Source: Planococcus donghaensis (lineage in GTDB: Bacteria; Bacillota; Bacilli; Bacillales_A; Planococcaceae). Taken from it: a stretch of 64,000 nucleotides of DNA. Position 1 is the first letter of the stretch. Each line of letters begins with the position of its first letter. This document shows positions 21,790 to 30,584 of this stretch, piece after piece. A model generated the notes under the pieces. The model worked only from the letters and a program-made list of their open reading frames with translations. It was not told the origin of the DNA and did not search any database. The position numbers and the translations under genes are program-made. The stretch lies in NCBI RefSeq assembly GCF_001687665.2, contig NZ_CP016543.2:3241372-3305371 (forward strand). The letters run 5' to 3'.

Positions 21790-23076
21790 TTAACGATTTA
21801 CTAGATCTTGTGCACGTTTAACAGCTTCATCCCACTCTTTTTCAGGATCTGCTCCGTTTTGCACGTTTTTCAATGCCGTTAGTATTTCGTTGTTTACAGG
21901 GAAGTATTTTACGCCTTTGTAAACAGCAGCATCGATATCTTGTGCAGCTTCAGCGAATACTGACGATGTTACTTGACCACCGAAGAATTCATCTTCGTTC
22001 GATTTAAATTCGTCCATTTCATAAACAGTAGGAGATGATGGGAACAATCCTTTGCTTTGGAATGATTCTAATTGATTTTCAGCAGATACTAACCATTCAG
22101 CAAAGTCATATGCTTCTTGTGCATGATCTGTTTCGTTTGGAATCGCAAGGTATGATCCACCCCAGTTTGCTGCGAACTCAGTAGGAAGTGTAGCAACTTT
22201 CCATTTGCCTACAGCATCCGGTGCATTTCCTTCCATCCAACCTTTTAACCAACCTGCGCCTAGCTCAACTGCAAATTCACCGTTGTTGACTGCATTTGCC
22301 CATTCAGGTGACCACATATCAAATTCTCCTACAACTCCAGCTTCGTTAAGCTCAACTGCGTAGTCGTATGCTTTTTTAACATCGTTATCTCCTTCAGTGA
22401 TCAACAATTCACCTTCAGGATTTAAATACGTTTGCTCTGAAGCATCCAAGTAAGCTCTAAAGGCCATTTCGATACTATCAACAAAAGGTTTTCCAGTTTC
22501 CGCTAACACTTTCTCTCCAGCTTCTTTAAACGCTTCTGGAGAATTGATCAATGCCTCTACCTCTGAAGGATCTGTCGGTAACCCAGCTGCTTCAAATACA
22601 TCCGTGCGGTAGTACAATGCTTTTGGCCCGATGTCTGTAGGTAGACCGAAAAGGAAATCACCTTCTGAATTTTCTCCAGCATTCCATTTCCATTCTAAAT
22701 ACTGATCTTGAACATCTTTAGCCCCAAGGTCATATAAGTTTTCAAAACTACCTTGTGCTTCTTTAAAGCGGTCAAACTGGTCAACTTCTAACATTGCGAT
22801 ATCAGGCGCCCCACTTCCAGCTGATAAAGAAGTAAACAATGCATCATGATGTTCTGCTGTTTCAGACGCTTTTACTTTAATTGTTACGTTTGGATTTTCT
22901 TCTTCGTATGCTTTTGCTAATTCTTCATAGTTAGTAGCTCCAAAAGACCAAAAATTTAGGGTTACTTCTTCGTTGCCATCCCCTGAACCCTCTGACTTCT
23001 CATCTCCGCTACATGCTCCAAGTGTTAAAGAAAGAGCTAGTGCTGCACCAAGTACAGGCCATTTTTTGTTGATCAA
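21790..23076 (-). CDS. Sugar-binding lipoprotein of the ABC importer
   Basis: 428 residues. Signal peptide with lipobox LGACSG (Cys about 22), an acidic Ser/Gly linker, then a family 1 extracellular solute-binding fold (LNFWSFGATNYEELAKAYEEENP). It is anchored on the outer face and delivers sugar to the two permeases encoded downstream. RBS GGGGGAAAA before ATG 23076. It is the first gene of the operon, controlled by the LacI operators and a cre-like site in its leader. The charged, Glu-rich surface is typical of salt-tolerant relatives (impression only). Confidence 0.93.
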   Translation of the reverse strand: MINKKWPVLGAALALSLTLGACSGDEKSEGSGDGNEEVTLNFWSFGATNYEELAKAYEEENPNVTIKVKASETAEHHDALFTSLSAGSGAPDIAMLEVDQFDRFKEAQGSFENLYDLGAKDVQDQYLEWKWNAGENSEGDFLFGLPTDIGPKALYYRTDVFEAAGLPTDPSEVEALINSPEAFKEAGEKVLAETGKPFVDSIEMAFRAYLDASEQTYLNPEGELLITEGDNDVKKAYDYAVELNEAGVVGEFDMWSPEWANAVNNGEFAVELGAGWLKGWMEGNAPDAVGKWKVATLPTEFAANWGGSYLAIPNETDHAQEAYDFAEWLVSAENQLESFQSKGLFPSSPTVYEMDEFKSNEDEFFGGQVTSSVFAEAAQDIDAAVYKGVKYFPVNNEILTALKNVQNGADPEKEWDEAVKRAQDLVNR

Positions 23077-23141
23077 TGTGTTTTCCCCCTTGTATTTGAA
23101 TAATTTCTTTTACCCGAATCTCCATCGTGCTCTTTTCGCTG

Positions 23142-23165
23142 ATTAACGAAACCGGTTTCGTTAAT
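23142..23165. promoter_or_regulatory. Operator O1 for the LacI-type regulator
   Basis: A perfect 24-base palindrome with core AACGAAACCGGTTTCGTT, located in the leader downstream of the predicted -10. Confidence 0.85.
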
Positions 23166-23182
23166 TCGTAAAAAAAATAGAA

Positions 23183-23196
23183 TTAAACCGCTTACA
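23183..23196 (-). promoter_or_regulatory. cre-like site (CcpA) at the operon start point
   Basis: Minus strand TGTAAGCGGTTTAA matches the cre consensus TGWAANCGNTNWCA at 13 of 14 positions, and lies directly after the -10. It implies glucose repression by CcpA. Confidence 0.6.
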
Positions 23197-23201
23197 CGCA
23201 T

Positions 23202-23231
23202 AATATATAACGATTAATCAAATAAATCAAT
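23202..23231 (-). promoter_or_regulatory. SigA promoter of the beta-glucoside operon
   Basis: Minus strand -35 TTGATT (23226-23231). The -10 is TATATT (23202-23207, 18-base spacer) or TATATA (23204-23209, 16-base spacer). Confidence 0.6.
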
Positions 23232-23245
23232 CTTTTTTTAAATAA

Positions 23246-23269
23246 AAATGTAAACCGGTTTCGTTAATT
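23246..23269. promoter_or_regulatory. Operator O2 for the LacI-type regulator
   Basis: Shares AAACCGGTTTCGTTAAT with O1, while its left half is degenerate. It is centred 104 bp from O1, upstream of the -35, so the two operators bracket the promoter. Confidence 0.75.
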
Positions 23270-23317
23270 ATGAGAAATTTCTGTATTATCCGCTTTAGAA
23301 CAGCATTCGTAGTAAAA

Positions 23318-23370
23318 AAAAAACGAGGTAACTATTTCGCAAATAGTTTTCCTTTCCTCGCTTTTTTTAT
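23318..23370. terminator. Terminator of the DUF4317 gene
   Basis: AAAAACGAGG and CCTCGCTTTTTTT arms with an inner AACTATTT/AAATAGTT stem. The A/T tracts allow use in both directions. Confidence 0.8.
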
Positions 23371-23416
23371 ATTAAATTAGTAAATTAGATGGCGGATTAA
23401 TTGCTAATCACTGGAT

Positions 23417-24610
23417 TTACTCTAGTAAATCTTCTGAAATCAATTTAAATCCTTCAATCATTGTATCTTCTTCTACTTCAATCAATACACAACGTTTGCC
23501 ATTGTAATTGACTTGTTTAACGTAACGTAAGTCTTGTGGGTTAATGGCAATATCCGCAACTTTTGTGCTGATTTTGATGGATTTTGACGTGTAACTTGGC
23601 ACAATATGACTGGCTTTCATCTCATAGGTTTTGTCTTCAACCACCTGTTGAAAAGCTCTTTCTACTTTTTCTGTGCTGATGTCTTTCATGCCACTCGCTT
23701 TTAATACACGTTCGACTTCTTTCACATCCATCATGGGTGTTTCTTCATTGTCGTCATCACTTTCAGCTTCGATCACTAACAGGTGATTGATTTCATCGTA
23801 AACACCCGCCAGCGTTCTTGAATCTACTTCGTCTCCAATTACCGCTTTCACGATTTCCTCAAATACGGCTTTATCTTCCTCAGCCGTGACGATCTCATTG
23901 CCATTTAAGACATTTTCGATAAATTGGAAATCCGGTTTATTGGCTTTGCTCGCTGCATATAAAACGTGATTGATGTCAGCTGCATTGTCTGTGAAACTTG
24001 GAAACAAGAAGCCCCCAATTGGCGAAGAAAGCTTAATAACGGGATCAACTAGCACGTTTGACTTAAACTCTTTTTCCATGAAGTCAAATACCAACGAACT
24101 TTTTGGCAGTTCGGTTTGGTTCATGCTGCTTAAAATAAACGGCGTTGTGTACGTTTCATCTCGAAAGTCCATTTCGGATTCATCTGATTTGCGCTTTGTT
24201 GTTTTATGGTAATTTCCACGAATAAACGTAACAACGATATCTTTTTCGTATTGAACATCTTGAACCATCTTCAATGCAATTTGCTGCATATTTTTTTTCC
24301 ATTCTGCGACCACCTTTGACTCCAGCCCTTCATACAATAGGCGTTGTGTATGATCGGTTTGCCCTTCTTCTTGCGGTTGGAATTTAACATCAAACAATTT
24401 GATGTCTAACTTGCCACTTAAAACCTTTTTGAAGTTGGCAAGAAACAGCTCTTGTTGTTCCCGGTCCAATAAAGAAAACGAACGACTTTCTTCGTGAAAA
24501 ATCTCACTGCTTTCCTGCTGTATGTAGACATTATAAATATCAGTGATTTTTAATAACTCACTGTCTAGTTTAAATCGTTTGCGAATATCGGCTATATCTT
24601 TATTGTTCAT
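23417..24610 (-). CDS. DUF4317 family protein
   Basis: 397 residues, soluble and acidic, with no signal peptide or membrane helix. The opening MNNKDIADIRKRFK and the overall length fit the DUF4317 family of Firmicutes, whose function is not known. The C-terminal part has an ISTKVADIAINPQDLRYVK segment conserved in this family, from memory. It is monocistronic, between two terminators. ATG 24610 has GGAAAAGAG upstream. Confidence 0.75.
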   Translation of the reverse strand: MNNKDIADIRKRFKLDSELLKITDIYNVYIQQESSEIFHEESRSFSLLDREQQELFLANFKKVLSGKLDIKLFDVKFQPQEEGQTDHTQRLLYEGLESKVVAEWKKNMQQIALKMVQDVQYEKDIVVTFIRGNYHKTTKRKSDESEMDFRDETYTTPFILSSMNQTELPKSSLVFDFMEKEFKSNVLVDPVIKLSSPIGGFLFPSFTDNAADINHVLYAASKANKPDFQFIENVLNGNEIVTAEEDKAVFEEIVKAVIGDEVDSRTLAGVYDEINHLLVIEAESDDDNEETPMMDVKEVERVLKASGMKDISTEKVERAFQQVVEDKTYEMKASHIVPSYTSKSIKISTKVADIAINPQDLRYVKQVNYNGKRCVLIEVEEDTMIEGFKLISEDLLE

Positions 24611-24652
24611 CTCTTTTCCAACTCCCTAACTAATAAAATCCAAGTAATACAA

Positions 24653-24694
24653 AAAAGAGTATCAAAGCAACCATTAGCTTTTGACACTCTTTCA
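24653..24694 (-). terminator. Terminator of the deaminase gene
   Basis: AAAGAGTATCAAAGC pairs with GCTTTTGACACTCTTT, with an A/T tract on the minus-strand exit side. Confidence 0.75.
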
Positions 24695-24739
24695 GTATAA
24701 CAAGAATTCAGATGGCACATCTCTTCTAGCCAATAAAAT

Positions 24740-25219
24740 TCAGAGCGACTCGAACGAACTCCGATGAAGTTGGTGCATACGCTCTGCTAGTTCAGGAACA
24801 GGACCATCAACAATTGTGTCTTTAATGACTTCTCTAATAGCCAAATTTCGAACACGTGATGGCGCGGCTCCCATATTGCTTAACCATTCAGCTAGTTGCT
24901 TAGAAGAGCTTGCATAAACGATTCTCCCCAAGCCTACCCAGCCGTGCGCTGCTGCGCACATCGGACAATGCTCTCCCGAGGTATAGACCGTTGCCTTGCT
25001 TCTTTCTTCAAGTGATAGATTCGTTGCTGACCACCTGGCAATCGCAAACTCAGGATGCTGTGTATGATCGCCACCCGCCACATGATTGTGATCTTCGTAA
25101 AGCACATCTCCGGTTTCTGAAACGAGAACTGACCCGAACGGTTCATCGCCCTTCTTTAAAGCCATTTCCGCTAATTCCACACAACGCTTTAAATGTGTTA
25201 AATCCACCTCGCTAATCAT
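24740..25219 (-). CDS. Nucleoside/guanine-type deaminase (CDA superfamily)
   Basis: Zinc-dependent deaminase of about 159 residues. The zinc ligands and proton shuttle are HPE and the CPMC of GEHCPMCAAA; the usual HAE is HPE here. Family members deaminate guanine, adenosine in tRNA, or cytosine; the exact base cannot be told. Strong AAAGGAGGAG sits just before ATG 25219. An in-frame ATG at 25237 would lie upstream of that Shine-Dalgarno and is unlikely to be used. Single gene, terminator on each side. Confidence 0.85.
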   Translation of the reverse strand: MISEVDLTHLKRCVELAEMALKKGDEPFGSVLVSETGDVLYEDHNHVAGGDHTQHPEFAIARWSATNLSLEERSKATVYTSGEHCPMCAAAHGWVGLGRIVYASSSKQLAEWLSNMGAAPSRVRNLAIREVIKDTIVDGPVPELAERMHQLHRSSFESL

Positions 25220-25281
25220 TTGGCTCCTCCTTTCCATATCAAATTAACTGTCTACTTCATGATTAATTATATTTGAAAATC

Positions 25282-25327
25282 AAAAAACAGACAGAGAAAA
25301 GTCTTTCTTTTTCTCTGTCTGTTTTTA
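25282..25327 (-). terminator. Terminator of the oxoamine synthase / GGDEF-EAL operon
   Basis: AAAACAGACAGAGAAAAG pairs almost perfectly with CTTTTTCTCTGTCTGTTTT. Confidence 0.9.
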
Positions 25328-25364
25328 TGGAGTGACTTATAGTTTCTTTAATTTGTTATGAATT

Positions 25365-27695
25365 TCACTTCGCTACTACTTCAACTGTTTCTAGTACTAC
25401 CGAAAAATTATCATTCGATTGTTTAACATCCCATTCCGTACGATCAAGTAAGGACGCTATTTGATCTACAGGTACAGGACGACTGAAATAATAACCTTGT
25501 GCTAAATCGCAACCTTCTGACTTAAAGTAGTTGTATTGCTCTAAAGTTTCTACCCCTTCAGCAACAGATTTCAAATCCAGTTTTTGTGCCAAACTAATGA
25601 TGGTAGAAATAATAGAAGTGGTTTTTTTGTTTTTAGATAAATTTCTAATAAAGGATTGATCAATTTTTATCGAATCGATTGGAAGATCCTTTAAATAAGA
25701 TAAAGAAGAATAACCCGTTCCGAAATCATCAATCGAGATTCGAATTCCTAAGTCTTTCAACTTATTCATCGTGATTATCATGGATTCCGTATTTTCCAAG
25801 AACACACTTTCCGTCAGTTCAAGTTCCAATATGTTTGGATCTAACCCAGTTTCTTGAAGAACTCGTTCAACAGTATCCACAATATCGCTATTTACAAACT
25901 GCTTGATCGACAAATTCACAGCAATATGGAAAGGACGGCCATACGTATCGTTCCATTCCACGGCCTGTTTACATGCCGTTCTCAACACCCATTCTCCGAT
26001 TGGAATGATTAATCCCGTTTCTTCTGCAATTGGAATAAATCGATCGGGTGGGATGACTCCCCATTCTGGATGAATCCAGCGAATAAGTGCTTCTGCCCCA
26101 TACATAAGCCCTGTTTTCGGGTCTATTTGAGGCTGATAATACATCACTAGTTCATTATTACCTAAAGCATTATGAAGGTGCTCTTCAAGTCCAACTCGTT
26201 CCTCAAACGAAGTGTTCATCGAATTGGTAAAGAATTTGTAGTTGTTGCCTCCCAATACTTTGCTGTTATACATAGCAATATCCGAATTTTTTATCAAAGC
26301 TTCTATATTCTCACCATCAGATGGATAAAAGCTAATACCAATACTCGACCTCAAATACAATTCATGCTGGTCGATGAAAATCGGCTTTCTAATTTCTTCC
26401 AAAATTCTCTCTACAACCCGAGAAACTTCAGCTTTTTCTCTTTCTAGCAATATGACAGTAAATTCATCTCCGCCTATGCGAGAGACTATATCACCTCTAG
26501 AAACACAACTAATTAATCGTTTCGCAATTTGCTGCAAGAGTTTATCACCAACAGCATGACCGCGAGTATCATTTACCATTTTGAACTTATCTAAGTCAAT
26601 AAATAATACCGCAATTTCTTGATCTAATTCCACAAAACTTTTTAGTTTCTCAGTAAAATGGAGTCGATTAGGGAGACCTGTTAATGTGTCATGGTAAGCT
26701 AAATAAGTACTCTTCTCTTCGGCTTTTTTACGATCAGTAATATCCTGGATGGCACAAATGGAAATATTCTGTCCTTCTCTTTCTACAAAATTTACATTGA
26801 TTAAAGTAGAAATGATATGCCCATCTTTATTGACTAACTCTGCTTCAAAGTTATTAATAGGAACTCTTTTTAAAAAACCTTTAAGCAAAGTCATCCGACG
26901 TCGCTCTGAAGTTGCTAATAAGTCGATTAAATACTGTGGTTTTTTTCCAAAAAGTTCATTGGAGGCAGGATTGGTTTCTAAAATTTGATGGTCTTCTTTA
27001 GCAACGATAATGGGTACCGATACTAAGTTGAACATATTATTTAGAAACTCGCCTTTGTCCCGATTTTCTGCTTCTGCAATTCGTCTCAACTTATTTTGAA
27101 AAAAGGTTTTACGGTTTGCTCGCTCCATAATATTTCCACCTGCTACACAAGTAACCAAAAGCACCCAAAGAAGCAATGAGAGTATCCCAATTTCCTTTGT
27201 ACCAATTAAGGCAATCTGGTAAATAGAAACATAAAGAAGAGTAGTCAAAACAGCAATTTTAAACCTCAACCTTAAAATAAAAAATGAAAACAAACTAACT
27301 ATAACGATTCCACAAATTGCTAAAATGCTATTTTCTAATATAATATGACCAACAACAACGACACTTAATCCAGCAAGTCCATTAGAAACTGCCGTCATTA
27401 ATTGATAATACTTTCCAAAGCGGTTAGTATTTAAAACGATTAAATTCAGAGTAAACACTGGATACAATACAAGAACTATTACTTGAATAATTTGCGTAAA
27501 ATGTTGCTGTATACTCATATACGAAAATATGCCTAAACTAAGCCACGCTAAGTAGGATAAGACAATCCCGATTTTGTTAAACAGACGTACTTCGCTATCA
27601 TTGAAAGATTTAAACTCTTTCTCTAATGTTCGATCCCGAAAACTTAAAGTCAATGGATGAAAAGACAATTCAAGCTGGCCTCTACTATTATCCAT
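25365..27695 (-). CDS. Membrane PAS-GGDEF-EAL protein encoded with an oxoamine synthase
   Basis: 776 residues. Six or so hydrophobic helices (about 40-195) form a membrane sensor that I could not place in a named family. PAS (about 215-325), GGDEF (SRIGGDEF, about 407) and EAL follow. The EAL catalytic set is intact ([43 protein letters not shown]). An RxxD inhibitory site is not present (SRGD at that position). It starts four bases after the stop of the PLP-enzyme gene, so the two are coupled. The sensor may respond to that enzyme's product (inference only). Confidence 0.88.
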   Translation of the reverse strand: MDNSRGQLELSFHPLTLSFRDRTLEKEFKSFNDSEVRLFNKIGIVLSYLAWLSLGIFSYMSIQQHFTQIIQVIVLVLYPVFTLNLIVLNTNRFGKYYQLMTAVSNGLAGLSVVVVGHIILENSILAICGIVIVSLFSFFILRLRFKIAVLTTLLYVSIYQIALIGTKEIGILSLLLWVLLVTCVAGGNIMERANRKTFFQNKLRRIAEAENRDKGEFLNNMFNLVSVPIIVAKEDHQILETNPASNELFGKKPQYLIDLLATSERRRMTLLKGFLKRVPINNFEAELVNKDGHIISTLINVNFVEREGQNISICAIQDITDRKKAEEKSTYLAYHDTLTGLPNRLHFTEKLKSFVELDQEIAVLFIDLDKFKMVNDTRGHAVGDKLLQQIAKRLISCVSRGDIVSRIGGDEFTVILLEREKAEVSRVVERILEEIRKPIFIDQHELYLRSSIGISFYPSDGENIEALIKNSDIAMYNSKVLGGNNYKFFTNSMNTSFEERVGLEEHLHNALGNNELVMYYQPQIDPKTGLMYGAEALIRWIHPEWGVIPPDRFIPIAEETGLIIPIGEWVLRTACKQAVEWNDTYGRPFHIAVNLSIKQFVNSDIVDTVERVLQETGLDPNILELELTESVFLENTESMIITMNKLKDLGIRISIDDFGTGYSSLSYLKDLPIDSIKIDQSFIRNLSKNKKTTSIISTIISLAQKLDLKSVAEGVETLEQYNYFKSEGCDLAQGYYFSRPVPVDQIASLLDRTEWDVKQSNDNFSVVLETVEVVAK

Positions 27696-27699
27696 AACT

Positions 27700-28983
27700 T
27701 CACATAACTCTATGCATATCTAATTGTTTAATTTCTTCCGTATTAACCTGATGTCTACGACAAATCTCTTCTAAAGCATTGACTGTATAATCAATTTGCT
27801 CTTTGCTGTGATTATAATTGACGATTAATCGGATTCTTCCTTGATTCATTTTTACAGCGGGAAAGACAATCGGAGTCGAGTAAACACCAACGAGATAAAG
27901 ATCATTAACAACTAATCTTAGTTTATTGTGATCTTCGATAAACACTGGAATAATTGGACTTTTGCTTGTACCAAGGTCAAACCCTTTAGATATCAATGAA
28001 TTTCGCATATAAGTATTTTTAGCATGTAGTTCAGTTATTAATGAAGGGTTGTTCTCTATTTCTTCTAGCGCAGCTAAAATAACTGCAGCATCTACAGGTG
28101 TTAAGCATGCTTGAAATAAATAGGCATCGGAAAACCTTAGCAACGAGCAATACTTCTTATCTGCTGCAAGAAAGCCTCCAACAGAAGCTGTCGCTTTAGA
28201 TAAAGTAGACATAATGAAATCAACTTTTTCACTTACCCCTTGTTCAAAGCAATAGCCTCGCCCTTTGTCTCCATAAATACCAAATGTATGTGCTTCGTCT
28301 ACATACAAATAAAATTTATGTTGCTGTTTCAAATTTGTTATTTCTTTGAGTGGAGCTAAATCCCCGCTCATTGAATACGCTGATTCGACGATGACAAATA
28401 TGTTTTCAAATGAGTCCTCATACCTTGTCAATTTCTTTTCAAGATCGGCAACATCATTATGTTTAAAAGAAATTGTTCTTTTAGCATTGGATAATCTTAT
28501 ACCATTAATAATAGATGAATGGCTTTCACGATCAAAAAGAATCAAGTCCTTACTTCCCACCAACATTGAAATAGCACCCAAGTTTGCAGTAAAGCCTGTT
28601 GGAAATAGAACTGCGCTTTCTTTTCCTGTCATGTCACTTATTTTCTGTTCTATTTTTTTATGCAAAGTTGTCATTCCACAAGAAGATGCAGAAGTCCCAG
28701 CGCCAGTACCAAACTGACTTAAAGCGCGGGTAGCTTTTTCAATTACGTTCTTATTACGGTTTAAACTAAGGTAATGATTTACATTCCATAAAACGCATTC
28801 TTTTATTTCACCGGATTGTTCTGTTATGACATTCATCAAAGTCGCAGGACCATTTTCCAAATATCGATCATATTCATTATCTACTTCAACAAAACCATGA
28901 AGCGTTTTAGCTCTTTCTTCAAGATCAGTAATACCTTTTAAATACGTAAGAACTTCTCCAATCGTAACAAATTCATTTGTCAT
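27700..28983 (-). CDS. PLP-dependent alpha-oxoamine synthase-like enzyme (KBL/SPT/CqsA superfamily)
   Basis: 427 residues. Fold-type I PLP enzyme with the alpha-oxoamine synthase signature: GTGAGTSASSCG, LFPTGFTANLGAIS, YVDEAHTFGIYG, and the PLP lysine in STLSKATASVGGF. The family condenses an amino acid with an acyl-CoA (glycine C-acetyltransferase, BioF, serine palmitoyltransferase, CqsA autoinducer synthase). No threonine dehydrogenase or biotin genes are nearby, so KBL or BioF roles are not supported. Its sole partner is a membrane c-di-GMP enzyme. The promoter is about 80 bases upstream. Substrate unknown. Confidence 0.8.
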   Translation of the reverse strand: MTNEFVTIGEVLTYLKGITDLEERAKTLHGFVEVDNEYDRYLENGPATLMNVITEQSGEIKECVLWNVNHYLSLNRNKNVIEKATRALSQFGTGAGTSASSCGMTTLHKKIEQKISDMTGKESAVLFPTGFTANLGAISMLVGSKDLILFDRESHSSIINGIRLSNAKRTISFKHNDVADLEKKLTRYEDSFENIFVIVESAYSMSGDLAPLKEITNLKQQHKFYLYVDEAHTFGIYGDKGRGYCFEQGVSEKVDFIMSTLSKATASVGGFLAADKKYCSLLRFSDAYLFQACLTPVDAAVILAALEEIENNPSLITELHAKNTYMRNSLISKGFDLGTSKSPIIPVFIEDHNKLRLVVNDLYLVGVYSTPIVFPAVKMNQGRIRLIVNYNHSKEQIDYTVNALEEICRRHQVNTEEIKQLDMHRVM

Positions 28984-29050
28984 TAAAATACCCCCATCCC
29001 ATATTTTTGCATATTATAAATTCAATTTATTAGTACTATCGTATTGCTGT

Positions 29051-29086
29051 ATAGTGCTATTGTAACACTATTGTAAATTTATTCAA
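29051..29086 (-). promoter_or_regulatory. Promoter with overlapping inverted repeat before the oxoamine synthase gene
   Basis: Minus strand -35 TTGAAT (29081-29086), 16-base spacer, -10 TACAAT (29059-29064). The inverted repeat ATAGTG...CACTAT (29051-29071) covers the -10, so it could be an operator. Confidence 0.45.
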
Positions 29087-29415
29087 TTAATATTTTAGTA
29101 ATTCTCAAAAATATACTAATTTATTTTTTACGTACATTTTAAATCTTGTTAAATCAATATTTATAGACTATTACCTCCGTTATCCACAGTTGTATTAAAT
29201 TGTCTTTCAACCAATTTCCGATCTAAAAATAATAGGTTTTTTTCTTAAAAGTAAGCATTTAGACTTTAAAAACCTTAAATTCCACTATTTAAAACAGATA
29301 AATCCCTCTACTGATTCATCTTTTAAGAGTCTATGTATCTACAACGAAATTATTTTAAAAGGACTAATAGACCTGTCGAGTTCATAAAGCACTTTTGTTT
29401 ACATCTAACCCATAT
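29087..29415. other. AT-rich intergenic region
   Basis: No gene seen. It holds one isolated perfect DnaA box TTATCCACA (29180-29188). Confidence 0.5.
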
Positions 29416-29463
29416 AAAAGAGCGTCTATAAATCGAATAATCGACCTGTAGACGCTCTTTTCT
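29416..29463 (-). terminator. Terminator of the nucleoside hydrolase gene
   Basis: AAAAGAGCGTCTA and TAGACGCTCTTTT arms, perfect over 13 bases. Confidence 0.85.
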
Positions 29464-29484
29464 CTATCCTCTAAACTTTACTTA

Positions 29485-30444
29485 TTATTTTAGTTTATCT
29501 GAAATAGTTACGACGGCTTTCATAAATTCGGAAACAAATTCTTCGCGATTGACCGTGTGAAGAACATGCACGTTCGGCACTTTACCAGAACGATTCGTAT
29601 AATCAACCACTGTTGCTCCCGCTGTTACACCTTCTAATGCTACCTCTACATAACAATCTTGTCCTTTAAAGTATTCGGGCTTCAATAAATACATAACGGC
29701 GCAAACATCGTGGAAGTGTAGCACTTGATCGTAGTTTTCTTCGTGGAAAGGAGTTCTTTTGATAACATCTAAATAATAAGTCACCAAATGATAAGCTTTT
29801 TCTGCAAATTCCGTACCAATAGCTAAAATATTTTTTGCTTCCTCCACTGTGACAAATGCTTTATGCGTAACATCTAATCCACTCATTACTATCGGTATTC
29901 CTGACCGAAAGACGATTTCAACTGCATGCGGATCCACATACGCATTAAATTCAGCGCTAGGCGACATATTGCCCCCAACTGCCGCACCGCCCATCCAAGA
30001 AATACGCTCAATGTTCGCCTTTACTTCAGGATGCGCTAGTAATAACGCTGCGACATTTGTTAATGGTCCCGTTGCGACAATCGTTATTTTCTCATCGCTC
30101 GCTAAAATCGTTTCGAGCATTGCTGTTATGGCTGGTCGTTTGCTTACCGGCAATTTTGGCATTGGAAATTGTACATTACCAAAGCCACTTTCTCCGTGTA
30201 TATCTTCTGCTACTTCTAGTTGTCGAAAAATCGGCTGTTCCAATCCACGTGCAATTTCTACATTCGCTTCAATATAACTTAAGAATGAACGTGCGTTGTA
30301 ATTTGTTTTATCTTGAGAAATATTTCCCGAGCACGTTGTAACAAGTCGCACGTCCAGCGCATCTTCATTAGCAAATGCTAATGTGAGCATCATTGCGTCA
30401 TCAATTCCAGGGTCTGTATCGATAATAATGGGTATTTTAGTCAT
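29485..30444 (-). CDS. Inosine-uridine preferring nucleoside hydrolase
   Basis: About 319 residues. It hydrolyses ribonucleosides to base plus ribose for salvage. The calcium-binding aspartate cluster is seen at the N-terminus as IIIDTDPGIDDAMML, with a later MSGLDVTHK and a FHDVCAVMYL stretch carrying the conserved His-Asp pair. AAAGGTGG precedes ATG 30444. An in-frame ATG at 30480 would add 12 residues ahead of the conserved start and has no Shine-Dalgarno. Cytoplasmic. It stands alone, with no nucleoside transporter beside it. Confidence 0.9.
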   Translation of the reverse strand: MTKIPIIIDTDPGIDDAMMLTLAFANEDALDVRLVTTCSGNISQDKTNYNARSFLSYIEANVEIARGLEQPIFRQLEVAEDIHGESGFGNVQFPMPKLPVSKRPAITAMLETILASDEKITIVATGPLTNVAALLLAHPEVKANIERISWMGGAAVGGNMSPSAEFNAYVDPHAVEIVFRSGIPIVMSGLDVTHKAFVTVEEAKNILAIGTEFAEKAYHLVTYYLDVIKRTPFHEENYDQVLHFHDVCAVMYLLKPEYFKGQDCYVEVALEGVTAGATVVDYTNRSGKVPNVHVLHTVNREEFVSEFMKAVVTISDKLK

Positions 30445-30584
30445 TGAAATAAGCCACCTTTTCAACCAATTTTTAAGCACTCTACGTCTTTTTCGATGAT
30501 AGATAAGTAATTTTAAAACAGCAAATTACCATTCAAGCAATTCATGCTTTATACTAATCTTACTTACTAAAGGGGGCAGACACA

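Noticed and set aside
23246..23269. O2 as a cre site
   Set aside because: It lacks the conserved central CG and right-half CA of the cre consensus, and it matches O1 much better.
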